Source of the DNA: CAYJXJ01 sp964374095
GTDB lineage: Bacteria > Elusimicrobiota > Elusimicrobia > UBA1565 > UBA9628
NCBI GenBank assembly: GCA_964374095.1
Contig: CAYJXJ010000133.1
Coordinates: forward strand, 1-13,042
DNA length: 13,042 bases
Direction of reading: 5' to 3'
This document shows positions 1 to 8,700 of this stretch, one piece after another. The notes under the pieces are model-generated. The model ran no database searches, had not been told where the DNA came from, and saw only the letters and a list, made by a program, of their open reading frames with translations. Made by a program: the position numbers and the translations under genes. The first letter of the stretch is position 1. Each line of letters begins with the position of its first letter.

Positions 1-9
1 CTTGCAAAC

Positions 10-29
10 CACCTCCACCGGTGGAGGTG
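10..29. repeat. 20-bp perfect palindrome
   Basis: CACCTCCACCGGTGGAGGTG is its own reverse complement over all 20 bases, with no loop. An 8-bp palindrome with the same core, CACCGGTG, follows at 32-39. It lies about 130 bp beyond the stop of the leftward operon and at the window edge, so it could be an operator for a gene outside the window or part of a terminator. No clear T-run follows on either strand, which argues against a standard intrinsic terminator. The rest of 1-159 holds nothing I can support as a gene. Confidence 0.55.
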
Positions 30-159
30 AGCACCGGTGAAATACCGCCGCCACCACCAGAATTTGATTTCCCCGTGACCTATCGTCTACCCGAGGACTC
101 CCCCGAGTCTCACAAAATTCTGTCTTGCGCCTATTTTATGAATTCGGGTTATCTCTTCC

Positions 160-1650
160 TTAGCGCGGCGCGGGTTGCCGAGGTTTCCCTAGGGGTACTT
201 GGCTGAGCGTTCCCTTTCTTTCCTGACCCTTGGCTCGAAATCCGTCCCAATCCAGCTCCTCTTGCCAACTCCAATAGGCGCCGTCCTTATGGGGGACACG
301 ATAGGTATTGGAATCAAAGCGATTATTCCCATTCAAGACGATTGCCGCTAGTCGTTCGTCCATAAACAATACACCGGTTTTGCCGCGTGCACCATGGTGG
401 AGAATCGTGTTGTGGTGGATGTAGTTATTGATCGTGTGGTGGGGGCCGCGTTTGCGCTCACTCTCGCCTCGTTCCGCCTGCCAGAGTAAAATCCCCCAAC
501 TCCCGAAATCTCCACCGGGAAGGTCCGGCACCTCAATGGTGTTATGGTGAATTTCCACATTCCTTGAATCGGAGATAAAAATTTGTACAGGGTCGCCCCC
601 ACTCCCATTATTTTTCACCACGTTGTTTCGAATCACGGCATCCTGACTTATTTCATGGAGAATCCCGGCATACGAATTCTCATAGACTTCGTTCTCTTCA
701 TACAGCGTCTTGATATTGTCGTGATCGGTCCACAGCCCATAACCAAGATTGTGATGAACGATGTTCTTTCGCGCCACCAGATTTTCGGAAGCCCAGAATT
801 TTGTCGCGCCCGCTCCGTAGTTGTGATTGACGCCGGCAAAGTTGTTGTAACTGATTTCGTTTCCCTCAATGAGAAGATTGTTGCCCACGGTTTCTAGCCC
901 AAATTGGCCATTGTGGTGGAGGTGATTGCGCAACACTTGCCCTCCGTAGAGCATGACCCCCACGCTATGGTTGAGACGGACCTCATTGCCCTCCACCACC
1001 CAGTTCTGTCCCGGTTGTTCTTCGATATTGCCCGGCGATGACTCCATCCCGTGGATGGCGCCCTGCTCAAGCGGGCCGGCGAATTTTTCGATGGTGAGTC
1101 CCTTGATCACGACATCCCGAGCCGGACCGCTAAACGCTTGAACCGCCACGCTGGTTTCGACCTTGCGACCGCTTGGATCATCAGCCAAATAGATTTTGTC
1201 CCGCGCATAGTCAAAAAACCATGTGCCGGCCCTGACTTTGTTCAAGCGGTCAACATGGTGGAGCGGCTTATCATCAATAAACAGATCCTCCGGATAAAGA
1301 CAACGCGGGTGGGTGTCGAGACAATAGGGATTGGTCCATTTGGGGTCGGGAACCGAATGATTCCCTTCTTGGGTTTGGTTGGCAGCAACCCAGTATTTGC
1401 CTTCACGCACGAACGAGGTGAGGGGCTTGGCGCCGCTTAACACGACTCCGGGTTTGCCGATGAAGCGATCGCCGTCTCTTGGGACGAAGGGTCCTTGAAG
1501 ACGATAGAGCCCCGGCTCGAACACAAACGTCGTCCCGGAAGGATGACGCTTCACGATGGCTTGAAGATCATCTCCGGGCTTGATCACAACGGCCGCGGCT
1601 GGAGCTGCACCGAGAAGGCACGCAAAGCCTAAGGCGAGCAGAAGTCTCAT
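160..1650 (-). CDS. Secreted right-handed parallel beta-helix protein
   Basis: This 496-residue protein is probably exported and binds, cleaves or epimerises a polysaccharide; the exact reaction cannot be read from sequence. Residues 1-20 form a signal peptide (hydrophobic LLLALGFACLLGAAP, then AAA as the likely cleavage site). An N-terminal domain (about 21-175) includes EDLFIDDKPL and KIYLADDPSG, segments often seen ahead of beta-helix domains, and two cysteines (110 and 117) that could form a disulfide. From about 178 to 450 there are repeated Asn-rich coils such as VVEGNEV, LLIEGNEISYNN, LVARKNIVHHN and AVIRNNVVKNNGSGG, typical of PbH1 repeats in the pectate-lyase-like superfamily. The C-terminal tail (about 470-496) is basic and Pro-rich. 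The ATG at 1650 begins a clean signal peptide 16 bp after the preceding stop. It is the last gene of the operon, and its base composition is lower in GC than that of the first two genes. I do not recognise a specific enzyme. Confidence 0.85.
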   Translation of the reverse strand: MRLLLALGFACLLGAAPAAAVVIKPGDDLQAIVKRHPSGTTFVFEPGLYRLQGPFVPRDGDRFIGKPGVVLSGAKPLTSFVREGKYWVAANQTQEGNHSVPDPKWTNPYCLDTHPRCLYPEDLFIDDKPLHHVDRLNKVRAGTWFFDYARDKIYLADDPSGRKVETSVAVQAFSGPARDVVIKGLTIEKFAGPLEQGAIHGMESSPGNIEEQPGQNWVVEGNEVRLNHSVGVMLYGGQVLRNHLHHNGQFGLETVGNNLLIEGNEISYNNFAGVNHNYGAGATKFWASENLVARKNIVHHNLGYGLWTDHDNIKTLYEENEVYENSYAGILHEISQDAVIRNNVVKNNGSGGDPVQIFISDSRNVEIHHNTIEVPDLPGGDFGSWGILLWQAERGESERKRGPHHTINNYIHHNTILHHGARGKTGVLFMDERLAAIVLNGNNRFDSNTYRVPHKDGAYWSWQEELDWDGFRAKGQERKGTLSQVPLGKPRQPAPR

Positions 1651-1666
1651 GATGGTGCTGACGCCT

Positions 1667-3022
1667 TCACTTCAATTGCACCTCATACACATGCACGCCA
1701 TAGCCATCAAAATCATCGGCAAACGAATTGGTTTGCGTAATGATTGGTCGGGTTTCGTTGTATGCACTCACTGCAGTTAGAGGTTTTGGAAAAGTGAATG
1801 TCACCTTCTTTCTCTTAACTGAAGGATTTGCGGCGATCAGATATAATTTGTCTTTATAGCCCTTGAGAAGGAATTCCATGCCTGCAGTTTCAGGTTTTAC
1901 GGTAATTTGTTTGTTCGCATCCGGTGCAAGGAATATAGGCGCCATCGATTTCAATTCGGCGGCAACACTCGCCATGGCCTGCCACTGGCTCTTATTTCCG
2001 CGAGGACTCGTGTCATCACCGCCTTCCCCATCGGATCTTCCGTAGGCATTATAGTTCCAGCGATAGCAGTTGAAGTCAACTCCATAAGATCCATGAATGA
2101 GCCCATTGTAGGCCATGAAGCGCATCTCAGCTCGCGTAGGGTAGCGCCCCAAATTGTCCGGCAAGCGGTTGGGATCGCCCGGCGGCCCCCCCATAGAGAT
2201 AGAATCGTTAGCCATGTTGTAGGTTTGGACGTGAGTCATGATCTTCTGCTTCGGGCCAATCACCTTGAGAACTGTGTCGGCGACTTCCCCAACCTTCTCG
2301 GGATGAGCCTCCCACTCCGGAGGAAAACCCGGAGGAATAACTTCAAAACCAATCGGCAGAATGTCCAGCATATAGATGTCCGCAATATCGCGATATTCGT
2401 AATTGTCATCAACCGCTGAGGGGGTAGCAATCATAAGCGGATGGCTGGCATCGACTTCTTTAATGGCCCGCCTAATGCTTCGGAGCTTTCCGGGATCTGG
2501 CTCAATTGGACCACTCGCTTGATACCCTCCCTGTGGCGTATCATCACCGATGACCCAGCCGAAGAGCGCCGGGTGGTCCTTGAGCGCGCGAACACGATCG
2601 AGAAGACGCTTGAGATCGGCGGGCGGGAGGGTTTTCCCCGGCGGCCAATCTGCGCATCGCACCCCCATCATCACTTTCAGGCCTGATTTGCGAGCGGCAT
2701 CAAGATAAGCCCGAGCGTTTGCATCAGTATTGCCCCACACCGCCGGTGGAGTTCCATCGAAATCGAATCGACCGGCCCGAATCAAATTAAATCCTGCCCT
2801 GGCAATTGCTGGGAATTCATCCAAAACCGTTATCTTGGATGGAGGATCCGCGGGGTCACGCGGATAAAAATCATCCACAAGGGCAAGCCCAATCGGAAAG
2901 AACTGCGGAGAATCCTCAGCTTCAGACAAACTGTCCGCCGCCAGGGCGGAAACCGAGAGGGGCGCTAAGACGGAAAGAGCAAGAACTGCGTTTCTGGCCA
3001 TCGACAATATGGGAATTTTCAC
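1667..3022 (-). CDS. Secreted TIM-barrel glycosidase-like protein
   Basis: This protein of about 451 residues has a signal peptide (hydrophobic core VLALSVLAPLSVSALAA, about residues 13-29) followed by a clan-A-type barrel. Landmarks are FFPIGLALVDDFYP at the first strand, an RAGFNLIRAGRFDFDG-type strand, GLKVMMGVRCADWP, HPALFGWVIGDDTP (150-163) and PTRAEMRFMAYNGLIHG (295-310). Relatives usually carry GW...DEP at the fourth strand; here it reads GDDTP, so the usual glutamate is replaced. A beta-sandwich-like tail (about 370-451) ends the protein. The GTG at 3022 overlaps the upstream TGA as GTGA, matching the ATGA coupling one gene earlier. ATG 3001, which begins directly at the signal peptide, is the alternative. 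I infer a hydrolase or a binding protein for an extracellular glycan; the substrate is unknown. GC is visibly lower than in the overlapping upstream gene. Confidence 0.75.
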   Translation of the reverse strand: MKIPILSMARNAVLALSVLAPLSVSALAADSLSEAEDSPQFFPIGLALVDDFYPRDPADPPSKITVLDEFPAIARAGFNLIRAGRFDFDGTPPAVWGNTDANARAYLDAARKSGLKVMMGVRCADWPPGKTLPPADLKRLLDRVRALKDHPALFGWVIGDDTPQGGYQASGPIEPDPGKLRSIRRAIKEVDASHPLMIATPSAVDDNYEYRDIADIYMLDILPIGFEVIPPGFPPEWEAHPEKVGEVADTVLKVIGPKQKIMTHVQTYNMANDSISMGGPPGDPNRLPDNLGRYPTRAEMRFMAYNGLIHGSYGVDFNCYRWNYNAYGRSDGEGGDDTSPRGNKSQWQAMASVAAELKSMAPIFLAPDANKQITVKPETAGMEFLLKGYKDKLYLIAANPSVKRKKVTFTFPKPLTAVSAYNETRPIITQTNSFADDFDGYGVHVYEVQLK

Positions 3023-4572
3023 TGCGGATAATGCGGCCAAAGCGAAAGCTGCGCCGTCCCGTACGCGGGCAGGATGAGCGGCACGCGTATCGATCCTGCC
3101 TGGATTTCCATTTCCTCCCAGGCAGCTTCTTGCAAGCCTCGGCCATAGTCCGAGGCGGACTCATCGATGCGCGTCAAGCCACGGTTGAGCTTCGGCGTGT
3201 CGAACGGCAAGCCCTTGAAGACCGCCACGGCGGATACGCTCTCGTTGGAATGATTATTGATGACGGCGACGATGCTGCCGTCCTTTGCGTGCGTCGCCAT
3301 GACCTCCAACGGTTCGGGCGCCGAGGCTTCGATGATCTTCCCCGACGCCATGGCGGAAACCATCTGGAACGCGGCGTAGAGCGGGGTCAGGAAGGGCTTC
3401 TCGTCCCAGCGGGTGCGCACCAGCGTGACGCGCCGGACGAGAGTATTATCGTAATGATGCTCTAGGGCCAACGTATTGACGTCGTCATAAAAGAAGTTGT
3501 AGTAGAGCGCGAGGCGAAAGTGACGGCGCCTCGGGTCCTTGAACTCACGGATGACGTTGTGGAGCAAATGCGACGCCCGGTGATGGGACTTCAGCTCCTC
3601 GGCGATATAGTCGCTGCTCCAGGAGCCCCAGCCGCTTCCCCCGAGCACCTTGGGCGTGGCCGGGTCAAAGCCATGCTTGGCCAATATCCGGGACACGCCC
3701 TCGGCGCTGTCCGTCAGCCGGTCGCCGGACCAGGCGTAGTCCTGCCATGAAACGAAGTCGAGTCCGGCGCGCCGGCCGCTTGGCAGCGAGGCATTATGCC
3801 GGGCCAGAGCCGCGATCCAATCGTCGAGCGTAAAAAACGCCTCTTGCGTCCACTTCGTCTTTTGCCAGTCTATAGTGGCCGGCCCGCCCACGAGAGCCGA
3901 AGGATCCGCGGATTTGACCCCAGCGTAGGTCGCGGCATAGAGCGCGACGTGCTCCTTCAAGAGCTGCTGCGTGTCGCTTGACCCGGCGCCTTTCCAAGAG
4001 TCCGAGTGGTCCGGCTCGCCCATGCAATGGAAATAAAGCCCTTTTAGCCCGTGCTTCTGGACGAGCCGGCCGGCGACCTGGGCGGCGAAATCGGTCCATT
4101 CGCTAAGGTTCTTTGGCGCGTATACCGCGAAGTTCGGGTCCTTGGGCCTCGAAGACAGGGCGCGTGGAACGTTCCCCAAATAAATGAACGGACGGGATTT
4201 CAGGTTTCTCACGACTTGGCCGATCCGCCTGTCGAAGTCGGAGAAATCCACCGCGAGCTTGCCGTCCGGTCCGCGCGAGACCGTCAGCCAACGGCTCGCC
4301 GGGTCCTCGTTGTGGAGCTGCTCGAAGGTGACATGGCGGAACTTGAGATCGGTCCAGGCTTTAACCAGCGGGTGCTTGGGGTCGGCCATCGCGCCCTCAA
4401 GCGCCCCGCCCGCGCCGAGGAAATCGTAGAGCGCGGCCGCGTCGCCCAGCGGCTTGCGGCAATCGACGACGACTTCTCCAGGGGCCGCAGCCTGAGCGGC
4501 CAGGCGCCAAACCAATGGCGCAAGGCCGGCTGCGATCACAATCCACAAGGAGCGGCGGTTGTGATCGCTCAT
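3019..4572 (-). CDS. Secreted GH39-like glycoside hydrolase homologue
   Basis: This 517-residue protein has an N-terminal signal or anchor segment (LWIVIAAGLAPLVWRLAAQAAA, about 9-30) and a barrel resembling family GH39, the family of beta-xylosidases and of the exopolysaccharide hydrolase PslG. Strand 4 ends in LYFHCMGEPDHSDSWKG, where E186 fits the acid/base position of the family's NEP motif. The segment LGGSGWGSWSSDYI (310-323) aligns by eye with the family's nucleophile segment (TEW/TEF followed by aromatic and Ser residues), but no Glu is present there, so catalysis by the usual retaining mechanism is uncertain. A C-terminal beta domain (about 420-517) contains VAVINNHSNES. The ATG at 4572 was chosen because ATGA overlaps the upstream stop and a signal-like segment follows at once; a longer form starting at 4662 would lie inside the upstream reading frame. 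The base composition is high GC. Confidence 0.75.
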   Translation of the reverse strand: MSDHNRRSLWIVIAAGLAPLVWRLAAQAAAPGEVVVDCRKPLGDAAALYDFLGAGGALEGAMADPKHPLVKAWTDLKFRHVTFEQLHNEDPASRWLTVSRGPDGKLAVDFSDFDRRIGQVVRNLKSRPFIYLGNVPRALSSRPKDPNFAVYAPKNLSEWTDFAAQVAGRLVQKHGLKGLYFHCMGEPDHSDSWKGAGSSDTQQLLKEHVALYAATYAGVKSADPSALVGGPATIDWQKTKWTQEAFFTLDDWIAALARHNASLPSGRRAGLDFVSWQDYAWSGDRLTDSAEGVSRILAKHGFDPATPKVLGGSGWGSWSSDYIAEELKSHHRASHLLHNVIREFKDPRRRHFRLALYYNFFYDDVNTLALEHHYDNTLVRRVTLVRTRWDEKPFLTPLYAAFQMVSAMASGKIIEASAPEPLEVMATHAKDGSIVAVINNHSNESVSAVAVFKGLPFDTPKLNRGLTRIDESASDYGRGLQEAAWEEMEIQAGSIRVPLILPAYGTAQLSLWPHYPQ

Positions 4573-5452
4573 GGCGCGCTGCCGCCCTCCATGAATCGCC
4601 GCAGAGCGTCGAACTTCGGCGCCGCGGCGCGGGGCTGAGTCAGGTACTCCAGGGCGCCCCAATTACCGGCTCCTTCAAAATTCCCGCAGTCGAGCAGATG
4701 CATGAACAGGCCGCCCCCGGCCTCGGTCCAATCGTTGAGATAACGCGAGTACAGGGAGCCCATGCGCGGATCGCGGTTGGCGGCGTTAAAGAGCGCGTCG
4801 AGCTCGGGAGCCGCTTGGCCCGACATGTTCCATAAGTGCTGGCCGCCCTCGTAGGCGATCAGCGGCACGCCGTACTTGCGCGCCACCGCCGCGTGCGCGA
4901 GCATTTGAGCCTTGGCCTTGGGCAAGGCGTCGCTCTCAAGCTCCCGCATCAGCTCATCGAGCTTCAGCTTCCTGAGCCGCGCCACTCCCGCGGCATCGGC
5001 CGCGAGGTCCGTGCCGAAGTAAGGGCCGATGGCGATGGCGTCTACGTGGTCTTTGGTATCTCGGAAGGAGAGCGCGATCTCATCGGAATACTCGGGCATG
5101 CCGTCGGACTGGAAGCTCAGCACGCGCATGAGCCGCTCCTTGCCCAGGACTTGCTCCCAGATCGCGAATATCTCCAGCGCACGTTTGGCGTAGAAACGGA
5201 GCACCGCCTCGTCGGGGTCCTTGCTCAGGCCCAAGGCGAGGCCCTTCTCGCGGGCATAGGCCGTCGCCCATCGTTCCAGTTCTCCTTTGTTCCCGAGACC
5301 CAGGCGCCGGCGGCCTTGAAGGAGTCCCAGAAGGGCATTTCCGTGCTGTAGTAAGAGAGCCCGTTGAGATTGGTGCCGACTGGAGGGCGGCCTTTCGTGG
5401 CCGCAGACCCGGGCAGAATGGAAAGGAAGAGAACCGCGTATGCAAGAATCAT
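4569..5452 (-). pseudogene. Broken secreted TIM-barrel-like gene with internal loss
   Basis: The N-terminal frame (from ATG 5452) encodes a signal peptide (MILAYAVLFLSILPGSAA) and then VGTNLNGLSYYSTEMPF and FKAAGAWVSGTKENWNDG before running out of sense and stopping at 5225. The C-terminal frame, different by one register, carries ERWATAYAREKGLALGLS, DEAVLRFYAKRALEIFAIW, VDAIAIGPYFG and the remainder to a TGA at 4569. Both parts match, as I recall the family, the start and the last portion of one secreted barrel protein (often annotated cellulose-binding or hypothetical), which has a few hundred residues between them. The two frames meet around 5255-5280. The simplest reading is an internal deletion that also shifted the frame; an assembly collapse is the alternative. 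The C-terminal part could still be translated from the TTG at 5234 (about 221 residues). Its stop overlaps the ATG of the next gene, so ribosome entry into the operon may depend on it. Confidence 0.65.
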
Positions 5453-5705
5453 TTGGGCCAGAGGATTAAATTCTATGAATTTTGAGGAGAGCTGCGCGCG
5501 GGCGCGCTTAATTGTCGGTCTTCGTGTCCGCGAGCGGGTGATTTTCACCTGATTTCAGATCGGATCGAGCCTACACGTGAGGGAAGGTATTGTTCAAGAT
5601 TTAGGGCGCATCCAGCCCGCCTCTGAAATTCCCGCCAATGAATTTTGACGCGAAAAATGGTAAAATACAAAACTTCGCGCGACAACCCGCATAGAGAAGA
5701 ACCCC
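5453..5705. promoter_or_regulatory. Divergent intergenic region
   Basis: This is the only spacer between the leftward glycosidase operon and the rightward SNF2 block, so promoters for both should lie here. On the plus strand TAAAAT (5661-5666) is a good -10 match lacking a convincing -35; TTGACG (5645-5650) with TACAAA (5666-5671) gives a 15-bp spacer, shorter than optimal. Two CCCGCC repeats lie 15 bp apart (5616-5621 and 5631-5636). I see no clear minus-strand promoter and no gene in it. Confidence 0.45.
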
Positions 5706-8700
5706 ATGGCCCAAACGCTTTTATCCAGAACTCCGCAACGCCAATCCCGTATTCAGGCCACTGATGCAAAACCCTTGTCTCACAGGACAACGCTTCCGGA
5801 AAACCCGGAGCGAGCCCACCACGAACCGGATGCCTTCTGCGTAGACCACAACCTGCGATCCTGGGCCTCCTCCCGCATCCTCTCGCGCGGGGTGGACTAT
5901 TACCGGAAGGGCCGCGTCCTCTCGCTGGAGTCTTACGAAGATAAACGGATCACGGCCCGGGTGGAGGGAACTTTGGAGGAGCCCTACCCGGTCGAGATCC
6001 GGTTCAACGCCCAAGGCATGCCTGTCTCGAAGTGCGCCTGCCCTTTCAACTGGGAGCCCTTGTGCAAGCACGCGGTCGCCGTCCTTTTGGCGTGGCAGCA
6101 AAGCGAGACGGGCTGCGAGCCCGCTTTAGCCGGATTCTGCGCGGGCAGCGACGCCGGGCCGATGGATTCAGACGCGCGTGAAAAGTATCTCCAAGATCTG
6201 GCCGCCATCGAGCGGGAGTTGCGGCGCGGAGCGGCCCTGGAGCAGGGTCTCAGGATCATGGACAAACCGCGGCACGGGCTACTGGGAGCCTACACTGTTT
6301 CCTCCGGCAATCCCAACCGCGGCGGTTCCAGTTACCAGGTCATGGTGCGCGACGCCCAGTGGGAGCACGCCTCCTGCCAATGCCTGGACTTCAAGACAAA
6401 CGAACTTGGCACCTGCAAACATATCGAACGCCTTCGGCAATACCTCGAAGCGAAGCCCCGGGCCCGGGAGTTGGCCCGCGCCGCGCAGCGTTCGCCTCGC
6501 ATCTCAGCATATCTCGGCACCCGCGACTCCCACCAGAGGATGTACTCGACCGCGGAACACATTCGCTTCCACATCCCCCCTGCGGCCCGGCCGAAGGCGC
6601 CGGCGTGGCTTGGCGAACATGTTGACGCTCAGGGCTGGCTGCTCAAGGGCCATGACGCCATCGAGACGAGAGCGCAAATGGAGCGCCTTTTTCAACGCTT
6701 GCGCTCCCGCACGGACGCCGAACTGGATATCGATCCCCGGATTGCCGAGGTCCTGCGCCAAGAGGAGGAGCAGCTGCGTTGGGAAGAGCGCATTGCGGCG
6801 ATAGCCAAGGCCCCGGCCCAGCACCGCCCTTGGTCCGACTCGGTTGGCCGCATGAGGGTCCAACTGCACCCGTATCAAATCGAAGGGCTATTGTTCGCCG
6901 CCAAAAAGAGGCGCGCCTTCATCGCCGATGACATGGGGCTGGGCAAAACCGTGCAGGCGATCGGCACGGCTCTGTTTCTCAAAGAGTTGGGCGCGGCAAA
7001 CCGCGTCCTGGTGATCACCCCGGCCTCGCTCAAGTTCCAATGGAAGCAGGAGATCGAGAAGGTGTCGGACGCTTCCGTGGATATCATCGTGGGAGGCGCC
7101 AAAAGCCGCGGCGCGCAATTCAAGAAAAACAAGGCGTTTTTCACGCTGCTCAATTATGAGCTTCTGTATCGGGACCTGGATCAAATCCTTGCCTTTGAGC
7201 CCGACATGATCATCTTGGACGAGGCGCAGCGGATCAAGAACTGGGAGACCAAGATCGCACAGACGATTAAGCGCTTGAGGAGTCCCTTCCGCCTGGTCCT
7301 GACCGGAACCCCTCTGGAAAACCGGCTTCCGGAACTCCTTTCCATCGCCGAGTTCCTTGAGCCCCGGGCCCTGGGCGCTCCGTGGAAGCTCATCCCGACT
7401 TACGCCGAGTTCGATCAGGAAGAGCGGATCATCGGCTACGCCCGGCTCGATCACCTGCGGGAGCGGATGTCCAAATTCCTCATCCGACGCACCCGCAGGG
7501 AAGTTCTTTCGCAGCTCCCCACGCGCACGGACAACCATTATTGGACTCCGATCACGCCGGAACAGGCCGACGTGCACGCGGATTACGGCAGGGCGCTCTC
7601 GCGGCTGATCAATAAGTGGAAGAAATTCAAGCGCCTGACGCGCGAGGACATCCAACGCATGATGATGATCCTGACCGGCATGCGGATCGTATGCAACGCC
7701 TACGGACAGCACGACTGGAAGCCCATCGAGCTTGAGGTGTTGACGGCGCGGCGGGCCTCGCCCCAATTGAAAAAGAAGATCGGTTCGCCGAAGCTTGAAG
7801 AATTCTACAAAGTAATGTCCGAACTCCTGGAAAATCCCGGGCAGAAGGTGGTGGTCTTCAGCCAATGGGAGAGGATGCTGCGCCTGGCCGATGTTTATAT
7901 CCGGGATATTCTGGAGGGATTGGGCGCGCGCTCGGTCGTTTTCTGCGGCTCTCTTCCCTTGAAGAAACGCGCGGAGGAGGTGAAGCGTTTTTTGGAAGAC
8001 CCCTCCACCCGGGTCTTTTTCTCCACGGACGCGGGGGGCGTGGGCTTGAATCTTCAGCATGGCGCCAACTGCGTCGTAAACCTGGATGTTCCCTGGAATC
8101 CTGCGGTCTTGGAGCAGCGCATCGGCCGGGTCTACCGCATGGGACAGAAGAAATCGGTCTCGGCCATCCACTTCATCTCCTCGGAGTGCGTGGAGCAGGG
8201 AATCTTCGGCTTGGTCGCCCAAAAGAAGGCTCTTTTTTCCGGAGTCTTCAACCAGGAGGCCAAGGAGGTCCGTTTCACGAGAGAACAAACAGCCTCCTTC
8301 GTCGAAAAGATGAAGATGATCATGCCGGCGGACGCGGAGGCGGAAAACTCCGATGAGGAGGACTCCGAAACGGAGCTGGACGCCAAAGGCGCCCAAACAG
8401 CGTCAGAGGATTCCGGGACACTGCAAACAGAGCCCCCGGCCGCGGACGACTCCGTCGCCGCGGTGGTCCCGGATCAGCCGGGGGGTGTGGGCATGGAGCT
8501 GGATTTGGCTCCGCTCTTTCGCTCGCTGTCTGGTTTGATTTCAGGAGCCCAACAGACCGCCGCGCAGGACCGGCCCGCGGCGGCTCAGGGCATGAAGGTC
8601 CGGCTTTCCCAGGACCAGGAGGGCGTCCATGTGACGTTGCCGAAACAGGCGGTGGACCTCCTCAGGGGCTTGGCTCCGCTGGTTGCGGCGCTGGCTAAGT

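Noticed and set aside
91..110. GACTC-CCCC-GAGTC hairpin as terminator of the leftward operon
   Set aside because: The stem is only 5 bp and no T-run follows on the minus strand.
21..206. 61-codon plus-strand frame at the left edge
   Set aside because: It starts inside the palindrome, has a Pro run from low-complexity DNA and overlaps the end of the beta-helix gene.
4573..4662. 30-residue N-terminal extension of the GH39-like protein
   Set aside because: It would lie within the upstream reading frame and places a basic non-signal stretch before the signal segment; the ATGA overlap at 4572 is the better start.
6888..8396. 502-codon open frame on the minus strand inside the SWIM-SNF2 gene
   Set aside because: It lies fully antisense to a gene with intact SNF2 motifs, and its translation has no recognisable domain; long antisense frames are expected in high-GC genes.
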